NCBI RefSeq assembly: GCF_024519455.1
Contig: NZ_JALJRY010000006.1
Span: 213,815-277,814, forward strand
DNA: 64,000 nt
DNA from: Streptomyces sp. STR69
GTDB taxonomy: Bacteria; Actinomycetota; Actinomycetes; Streptomycetales; Streptomycetaceae
Direction of reading: 5' to 3'
The first letter of the stretch is position 1. The number at the start of each line of letters is the position of its first letter. The position numbers and the translations under genes were made by a program. Below the pieces are notes generated by a model that made no database searches, was not told where the DNA came from, and was given only the letters and a program-made list of their open reading frames with translations. This document shows, piece by piece, positions 59,174 to 64,000 of this stretch.

Positions 59174-59233
59174 TCAGCAACAAGAAGTGCGACAACTCAT
59201 CTGCAGGCTCATGAACAGGATGTTCTCGGTCAT
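59174..59233 (-). CDS. Cysteine-rich leader peptide of the sulfonate operon
   Basis: A 19-codon ORF with a very good AGGAGG ribosome site six bases before its ATG. The peptide is MTENILFMSLQMSCRTSCC, ending in Cys-Cys before TGA, with three Cys in the last six residues. Polycysteine leader peptides in actinobacteria are known to act as cysteine-responsive attenuators of sulfur operons: ribosomes stall on Cys codons when cysteine is scarce and so change downstream expression. Its position 121 bases before ssuA, 33 bases after the ROK gene, fits that role. The strong ribosome site, Cys-rich end and gene context support it despite the small size. Confidence 0.75.
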   Translation of the reverse strand: MTENILFMSLQMSCRTSCC

Positions 59234-59266
59234 GAGCGCCTCCTGTCAACATTCCGAGTTTCTGAA

Positions 59267-60469
59267 TTAAATAGTCGCCTGTGAAACACTCAAAGGATCC
59301 CGGAACAGCACGTCCAGCATCACCGAACCGCCCGCCACGGCCAGCACGGAATCCGGGAAACTCGTCGGCACGACGGCCGGCGCCCGCGCGTCACCGACCT
59401 CCTCGCGCAGCGCGCGCAGGCAGTCCTCGCGGTGGATGACGCCGAGTTCGGTGACGACCACCGTCTCCGGGTTGAGGATGTCGAGCAGCAGCCCGGCCGC
59501 CCGCCCCACCATCCGCGCCCGCTGCGTCAACAGCCGTACGGCGACGGGGTCTCCGCGCTCGGCCGCGGCCACGACGTGGGTCGGGTTCACCCCGTCGACG
59601 ATCCCCGCCTCCCGGGCCCGTCGGCACAACGTCCGTTCGCTCAGCTCCACTTGGAGGCAGCCGACCCGGCCGCAGTCGCACGGCTCGGTGCCGCCGCGCA
59701 GGGGCAGATGCGCGATGGCACCAGCCTGCGAGCGGGGACCGTGATGCACCTCGTCGTTGGTGGCGAAGGCCGCGTCGACCACATTGCCGACGAAGAGATG
59801 CAGCACGCTGCGGCTGCCGCGGGCCTGCCCGAAGAGGCGCTCCCCGTTGACCAACGCGCGGGCATGGCCGTCCACATGGACCGGGAGCCCGGTGCGGCAG
59901 CCGAGGATCTCGCGCACCGGCACCTCCCGCCAGCCGAGCAGTGGGTGCTCGACGATGGTTCCGGAGTCCCGGTCGACCCAGCCGCCGGCGGCCACGCCGA
60001 CGCCGAGCGGGGTGGACCCGGCCGCCGCCTCCGTCAGCAACGCGTCCAGCCCTTCGGCGGCCCGCGCCAGCACTCGTGAGGGGTCGGTGGTGTGGTGTCC
60101 GATGCGTCGCTCGGCCACCACCCGCCCGCGCAGATCGAGCAGCGCGACCGTCGTATAGGGCACGGCCACATGGACTCCGCCCACGATGAACCGTGATTCG
60201 TCCAGGTCGACGGGCACATGGGGCCGGCCCACACCTCCCGACCGTTCGGGTGTGGCCGACTCACGGATCAGGCCGAGTTCGGCGAAGTGGGCGCAGTAGT
60301 CGGTCACCGACGCCGGGGACAGCCCGGTCAGCCGGGCGATGGTGGAGCGGGCCACCGGCCCGTGCTCCAGCACGGACCGCAGGATGACACTCGCGTTGGT
60401 GCGCCGCCGGTCGCTGTCGGCGGCGCGGGGTACGGGGGAGCGTAGAAGAGGTGCCGCGTTACGGGGCAT
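59267..60469 (-). CDS. ROK-family regulator upstream of sulfonate operon
   Basis: A 400-residue ROK-type regulator. The N-terminal winged helix (residues 20-80: ASVILRSVLEHGPVARSTIA, LTGLSPASVTDYCAHFAELG) is followed by a ROK domain with CDCGRVGCLQ near residue 271. The zinc Cys are kept, but the Glu of the usual CXCGXXGCXE is Gln, and the catalytic-type Asp region reads VDGHARALVNGE. It should therefore bind ligand rather than phosphorylate it. It lies in the same direction as the ssu genes, between two leader ORFs. The ATG at 60467-60469 follows GAGGAAG. Confidence 0.88.
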   Translation of the reverse strand: MPRNAAPLLRSPVPRAADSDRRRTNASVILRSVLEHGPVARSTIARLTGLSPASVTDYCAHFAELGLIRESATPERSGGVGRPHVPVDLDESRFIVGGVHVAVPYTTVALLDLRGRVVAERRIGHHTTDPSRVLARAAEGLDALLTEAAAGSTPLGVGVAAGGWVDRDSGTIVEHPLLGWREVPVREILGCRTGLPVHVDGHARALVNGERLFGQARGSRSVLHLFVGNVVDAAFATNDEVHHGPRSQAGAIAHLPLRGGTEPCDCGRVGCLQVELSERTLCRRAREAGIVDGVNPTHVVAAAERGDPVAVRLLTQRARMVGRAAGLLLDILNPETVVVTELGVIHREDCLRALREEVGDARAPAVVPTSFPDSVLAVAGGSVMLDVLFRDPLSVSQATI

Positions 60470-60885
60470 GGGGATCTTCCTCGGGAACGGGTCCGACAGT
60501 GCGCCGTCGTCTTGTGTGTCTCTGATGTGGGACACGTCGAGGCGCACCGGATCCGCTCCGCCCGCCTCAGGGGCGGTAACAGGTCGCCGCGGCCTGGCGT
60601 CGCAGGTCGACGTAGCGACGCGACGCGAAGTTCCGGGCCTGGGCAACCATGCGGTCGAAGCTAGCAAAACGGTGCACCGCTGCCCAGACGGTGACCGGTG
60701 TGCGAGACGGCACGGGGTACGCGTGACGGGCATCACCCCCGAGCGCGTGTAACGGGCATCCTTTGTGCGGAGCCCACCAAGTCCGCGCCGAAGCCTTTGT
60801 CGAGCGCTGACGGTGATCGGCCGAAGGACCCTGGGATAGCGTCACGGAGTCCCCGCCGTACCCCCGTCAACCTGCGGAGTTCCCC
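60470..60885. other. Divergent region holding a leader ORF and the bioY promoter
   Basis: A 416-base region between the leftward ROK gene and rightward bioY. It holds the leader ORF at 60567-60650 with a possible TAGCTT -10 element just upstream, a GTGTC/GACAC inverted repeat between leader and ROK gene, and presumably the bioY promoter near 60780-60850. I did not identify a BioQ or BirA operator with confidence. Confidence 0.4.
60567..60650 (-). CDS. Probable leader peptide before ROK regulator
   Basis: A 27-codon ORF whose end, ASRRYVDLRRQAAATCYRP, matches the pattern SRRxVDLxRxxxAxC of short Streptomyces leader peptides that precede sulfur and ABC-transporter genes. The ATG at 60648-60650 has no ribosome site, but TAGCTT lies seven bases upstream, placing a transcription start at or near the ATG. 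It would therefore be translated from a leaderless mRNA, as reported for cysteine leaders in mycobacteria. It lies 98 bases upstream of the ROK start in the same direction. A longer in-frame extension to 60845 is less likely. Confidence 0.7.
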   Translation of the reverse strand: MVAQARNFASRRYVDLRRQAAATCYRP

Positions 60886-61467
60886 TTGAGTACCGCCGTC
60901 GCCACCGCCCGCCCCGGACAGGTCCTGGCCGACCTGCTGCCCGCCTCCCGCGTCCGGGACATCGCCCTCGTGCTCGGCGGCGCCGCGCTCACCGGCCTCG
61001 CCGCCCAGCTCTCCGTGCCCGTACCGGGCTCCCCGGTCCCGGTCACCGGCCAGACCTTCGCCGCGCTCCTCGTCGGCACCTCCCTGGGCGCCGGCCGCGG
61101 CTTCCTCTCGCTCGCGCTGTACGCGCTGCTCGGCCTGGCCGGCGTGCCGTGGTTCGCCGGCGGCACCCACGGGAGCGGCGCCTCCTTCGGCTACATCATC
61201 GGCATGCTGCTCGCCTCCGCCGCCGTGGGCGCCCTGGCCCGCCGCGGCGCCGACCGCTCGGTCCTGCGCATGGCGGGCACGATGATCCTGGGCGAGGCGA
61301 TCATCTACGCCGTCGGCGTCCCGTACCTCGCGGTCAGCCTCGACCTGTCGACGAGCGCCGCGATCGCCGCCGGCCTCACCCCCTTCCTCCTCGGCGACGC
61401 CCTGAAGGCGGCCCTGGCGATGGGCGCGACGCCGACCGCGTGGAAGTTCGTCAACAAGCAGAGCTAG
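60886..61467 (+). CDS. bioY: Biotin transporter BioY (ECF S-component)
   Basis: A 193-residue membrane protein with six predicted helices, the biotin-binding S-component of an ECF-type or stand-alone BioY transporter. Family features are QLSVPVPGSPVPVTGQTFAA near residues 41-60, the glycine-rich YALLGLAGVPWFAGGTHGSG near 85-104, and SFGYIIGMLLASAAVGAL. The start is TTG with GGAG seven bases upstream. No BioM/BioN genes are adjacent, so it may work alone or with shared ECF components. A terminator follows 20 bases after the stop. It is divergent from the leader/ROK/ssu region. Confidence 0.92.
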   Translation: MSTAVATARPGQVLADLLPASRVRDIALVLGGAALTGLAAQLSVPVPGSPVPVTGQTFAALLVGTSLGAGRGFLSLALYALLGLAGVPWFAGGTHGSGASFGYIIGMLLASAAVGALARRGADRSVLRMAGTMILGEAIIYAVGVPYLAVSLDLSTSAAIAAGLTPFLLGDALKAALAMGATPTAWKFVNKQS

Positions 61468-61487
61468 GGCCGTAGTTCCTGCGGAAG

Positions 61488-61528
61488 AGGCTCGCCGGGT
61501 CGTATCGCGACTTCAATCCGGCGAGCCT
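61488..61528 (+). terminator. Terminator after bioY
   Basis: AGGCTCGCCGG and CCGGCGAGCCT form a perfect 11-bp stem with a 19-base loop, starting 21 bases after the bioY stop. Confidence 0.8.
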
Positions 61529-61687
61529 TCGTGTGTCCCCGTGTCGGACGGCTCTCGGTCCGACCGCCGGCCCCGAAGGCGGAGTTGACCGCCCGGCCCG
61601 GTGTCACGGGCACGGGCAGCGCGAAGGCCGGGTTGGAGCCGGGCCCGCGCGTTGCGCGAACCCGGTCTGGAAACCGGCGAGTTCGCA

Positions 61688-61722
61688 GGGAGGGCCGGGT
61701 GCTCCCGCGACCAGGCCCTCCC
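61688..61722 (-). terminator. Terminator after LPXTG protein gene
   Basis: GGGAGGGCC and GGCCCTCCC form a perfect 9-bp stem with a 17-base loop, ending 16 bases from the stop of the leftward gene. Confidence 0.75.
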
Positions 61723-61738
61723 TTGTCCGGGCCCTGGC

Positions 61739-62476
61739 TCAGGTCTGGAGAGGCTGCCTCGGCCGTCGCTGCGACCAGTACAGGCCCGCCGCCCCCGCCG
61801 CGATCAGTGCCGCACCTGCCGCGCCCAGCGGCAGCACGTCACGACCGACGCCGGTCTTGGGCAGGGTGTCGCCGCCCGGCGCCACCGGCTTGTTGTCGGT
61901 GCCGAGCAGCAACGGGGTGGCCGGGGCGTTCGGCGACGGGTTCGTCGTACCGAACGGGACCGGGCCCTGCTGCCAGAACGTCTTCTTGCCGTCGGCGGAC
62001 ATCACCGGCAGACAGATCTTCCCGGCCTTGCTCAGGTCGTACGTCGCGTCGACGGCGTACGACTTCGACTTCCCCGCGGCGAGAGCGCCGACGGAGCACG
62101 TGAATCCGCTGTTGGAACCGGGCGGCAGATCCTTTTCGGCGATCGCCGAACAGCCCTGCACACTATTGACCTTGAGGCCGTCGAAACCGACGACCAGGAG
62201 ATGGAGATCGCCGCTCTCCTTGGTCCCCTCGTTCTTCACCGTGGCGGTGATGGCCGTCTTCTTCGAACTGTTGTCGACAGAAATCTTCTCCGGCAGGAGC
62301 GTGGTCAGTTTCACACCCGCCGGTGCCGCGTCCATCGCCTTTCCGCCTTTGCTGCTTCCCGGTCCCTGGTCATCCGCCGAGGCGGTGAAGGGAAGGATCA
62401 TCACCGCCGAGAAAGATGCCGTGAGCAGCGATCCTGTGATGGCCGTCGCGATGGTCGTCGCGCGACGAGAACTCAT
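61739..62476 (-). CDS. Sortase-anchored surface protein (LPKTG)
   Basis: A 245-residue exported protein. The N-terminal signal (RRATTIATAITGSLLTASFSAVMILPFTASA) ends near residue 35. A beta-rich middle (DUF11/Ig-like: TAITATVKNEGTKESGDLHL) contains three Cys, two of which could pair (VQGCSAI, GFTCSVG). The C-terminus has LPKTG, then the hydrophobic helix VLPLGAAGAALIAAGAAGLY and a basic tail, the complete sortase sorting signal. ATG at 62474-62476 follows AAGGGGGACG. The protein would be covalently attached to peptidoglycan by a class A or E sortase; its binding partner is unknown. Confidence 0.9.
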   Translation of the reverse strand: MSSRRATTIATAITGSLLTASFSAVMILPFTASADDQGPGSSKGGKAMDAAPAGVKLTTLLPEKISVDNSSKKTAITATVKNEGTKESGDLHLLVVGFDGLKVNSVQGCSAIAEKDLPPGSNSGFTCSVGALAAGKSKSYAVDATYDLSKAGKICLPVMSADGKKTFWQQGPVPFGTTNPSPNAPATPLLLGTDNKPVAPGGDTLPKTGVGRDVLPLGAAGAALIAAGAAGLYWSQRRPRQPLQT

Positions 62477-62661
62477 GTTCGTCCCCCTTGTGTTCCCCTG
62501 TGTCCCCCAGGGACTGCGCCTGAATTCGCAGTACTTGAAGAGGTACCACAAGATTTCTCCGCACTATGCTGGTACGGCATGAAGTGTGACCATTGTGGGG
62601 GTGCAGCGGATTGCCGGGGAATACGGGGAACTTGAGGAACGGCGGAACTCCGGGGCTATTG

Positions 62662-64000
62662 GTGACCGGACGTTATCGACTGGTCGAGAGCATCGGGCAG
62701 GGGGGAATGGGGCGGGTGTGGCGGGCCGCCGACGAAATGCTCGACCGGCAGGTCGCGGTCAAGGAGATGCGCATCGACGGCCTCGGCGCGGAGGACACCC
62801 GCACCCGCCGCGAGCGCACCCTGCGCGAGGCCAGGGCCACCGCCCGGATCGACCATCCCAACGTCGTACGGGTCTACGACGTCGTGGACGAGGGCGAACG
62901 CCTGTGGATCGTCATGGAGTTGGTGGCCGGCCGCTCGCTGGAGCGGATCATGGCGGAGGACGGTCCGATCGGCCCGCGCGAGGCCGCCCGTATCGGGCTG
63001 GGGCTGGTGGCGGCGCTGCGACAGGTGCACGCGGGGGGCGTCCTGCACCGGGACATCAAACCCGGCAACGTACTCGTCGAGAGCCGTGCGCAACGCGTGG
63101 TGCTCACCGACTTCGGTATCGCCGCGATCCAGGACGCCAAGGCGCTCACCATGGTCGGCATGCTCGTCGGCTCGCCCGACTACATGGCACCCGAGCGGAT
63201 CTCGGGCCGCCCGCAGGGACCGCCCTCGGACGTCTGGTCACTGGGCGCGACGCTGTGCGCGGCCCTCGGCGGCCGTTCCCCGTTCTCCCGCGACACCACC
63301 CTCGCGACCCTGCACGCGGTGCTCTACGAGGAGCCCGAACTTCCGCCTGCGGCAGGCCCGTTGCGTGAGGTGCTGGCCGCGCTGCTGGAGAAGGAGCCGT
63401 CGGTCCGGCCGGGGTTGGAGGAAGTGGGGGAGGCACTGGGGCCGGTCGCGTTTCCTACGGAGGCCGAGGAACTCGGTGCAGTGGAAACGGAGTTGGTGGA
63501 GCCGCCCGACGCCTACGAGGAGTCACCCACCCCGGCCTTCCTGGAACCGTCGTTGGTCCGGGCGGCACGCGATCCCCGAGTACACGATCCGGATCCCGAA
63601 CCCCATCCCCATCCCCACCCCGATCCCGATCCCGTTCCGCCCGTCGAGGACGCGATACCGACGCAGCGTCCGGCGGTGGCAGGCGTCTCCCTTGTGCGCC
63701 CCGAGCGCCCCGAGCGCCCCGAGCGCCCCGAGCGCCCGGTACCGCCGCGCCCCGCCCGCGGCCCCCGCCCGGACCTGGGCCCCCACCCCGCCCGTCTGCC
63801 CGGCCCGGCGCTACCGTTCACGACCCGCTCCCGCTCCCACCGCCGTACCGGACTCATCCCCGCCGCGGCCGTAGCCGTAGCGGGCGCGGTAGTCGCGGCG
63901 ATCCTCGTGAACGGGAACGGCTCGTCCGACGACAGGTCTGCCACGGGTTCGGCATCGAAGGCATCTAAGGCATCGATCAGCGCCTCGCCGTCGACCCAAC
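62662..64000 (+). CDS. Serine/threonine protein kinase, C-terminus outside window
   Basis: A Hanks-type kinase, about 446 residues visible. Kinase motifs are IGQGGMGRVW (residues 11-20), Lys34 in VAVKEM, HRDIKPGNV near 129-137, DFGIAAIQDA near 149, and the activation-segment end SPDYMAPERISG. Residues 290-390 form a long linker with a PHPHPHPDPDPDPVPP-like region and a tandem RPERPERPERPERP repeat. A membrane helix near 396-412 follows and a Ser-rich extracytoplasmic part begins. The GTG at 62662 is the best start I can find, but its ribosome site is weak and an in-frame TTG sits just before it. The gene continues past the right edge. Confidence 0.9.
   Translation, partial: MTGRYRLVESIGQGGMGRVWRAADEMLDRQVAVKEMRIDGLGAEDTRTRRERTLREARATARIDHPNVVRVYDVVDEGERLWIVMELVAGRSLERIMAEDGPIGPREAARIGLGLVAALRQVHAGGVLHRDIKPGNVLVESRAQRVVLTDFGIAAIQDAKALTMVGMLVGSPDYMAPERISGRPQGPPSDVWSLGATLCAALGGRSPFSRDTTLATLHAVLYEEPELPPAAGPLREVLAALLEKEPSVRPGLEEVGEALGPVAFPTEAEELGAVETELVEPPDAYEESPTPAFLEPSLVRAARDPRVHDPDPEPHPHPHPDPDPVPPVEDAIPTQRPAVAGVSLVRPERPERPERPERPVPPRPARGPRPDLGPHPARLPGPALPFTTRSRSHRRTGLIPAAAVAVAGAVVAAILVNGNGSSDDRSATGSASKASKASISASPSTQ

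Noticed and set aside
60567..60845. 93-codon version of the second leader ORF
   Set aside because: The upstream part has no protein-like character. The pattern match begins only in the last 27 codons, which have their own ATG and a -10-like element.

Overview
The window is a piece of a high-GC actinobacterial chromosome, almost certainly Streptomyces. The reasons are strong G/C bias at third codon positions, frequent GTG and TTG starts behind GGAGG-type ribosome sites, a WhiJ-like set (XRE/DUF5753 regulator, DUF397 protein, anti-sigma-type ATPase), a Nur-type box before an Fe-type superoxide dismutase, and palindromic intergenic repeats of the kind seen across Streptomyces. It looks like chromosome core or near-core DNA. 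I see no prophage, insertion sequence, CRISPR array, rRNA or tRNA.

Layout. 1-1.24 kb: end-truncated membrane protein. 1.4-8.3 kb: one leftward sugar operon (ROK repressor, lipoprotein binding protein, two permeases, GH4 phospho-glucosidase, BadF/NagK-type kinase) with an operator palindrome ahead of the repressor. It has no ATPase of its own, so it probably borrows a shared one such as MsiK. 8.4-11.7 kb: secreted protein, three small unknown genes (one DUF4288) and a Uma2 protein. 11.9-13.9 kb: MscS channel and a divergent HNH protein. 14-16.6 kb: FtsX-type ABC exporter with its PadR repressor. 16.7-19.9 kb: malQ, a small repetitive protein, a small membrane protein and a monooxygenase remnant. 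19.9-23.7 kb: divergent MarR/EamA pair, an unusual zinc-ribbon sigma factor and an atypical SDR. 23.7-29.4 kb: pepN, DUF1203, a solitary asd, and an ECF-like sigma factor with its membrane partner. 29.4-39.8 kb: large secreted subtilase, CGNR regulator/VOC pair, PNPOx-like protein, Nudix hydrolase, Tat phosphoesterase, secreted serine hydrolase and an aldo/keto reductase behind a perfect inverted repeat. 39.8-44.1 kb: WhiJ-like set, glycosyltransferase and AbiEi/DUF559-like protein. 44.3-48 kb: second pepN, DsbA-like protein and CXXC mini-protein. 48-53 kb: two FGGY kinases, a 2-hydroxyacid dehydrogenase and a histidine phosphatase around a 74-base divergent promoter. 53.3-54 kb: sodF. 54-60.7 kb: sulfonate uptake and desulfonation operon with an upstream ROK regulator and two short leader-peptide ORFs. 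60.9-64 kb: bioY, a sortase-anchored protein and a Ser/Thr kinase cut by the right edge.

How parts fit together. The clearest systems are the ROK sugar operon, the PadR-controlled exporter, and the sulfonate operon, which imports an organosulfur compound and releases sulfite through an FMN monooxygenase and a TauD-type dioxygenase. The most interesting regulatory signal is that this sulfur operon has two cysteine-containing leader peptides, one before the ROK gene and one between it and the transporter genes, as expected for cysteine-responsive attenuation. Other clear operator architectures lie between the CGNR and VOC genes, before the aldo/keto reductase, between MarR and EamA, and before sodF.
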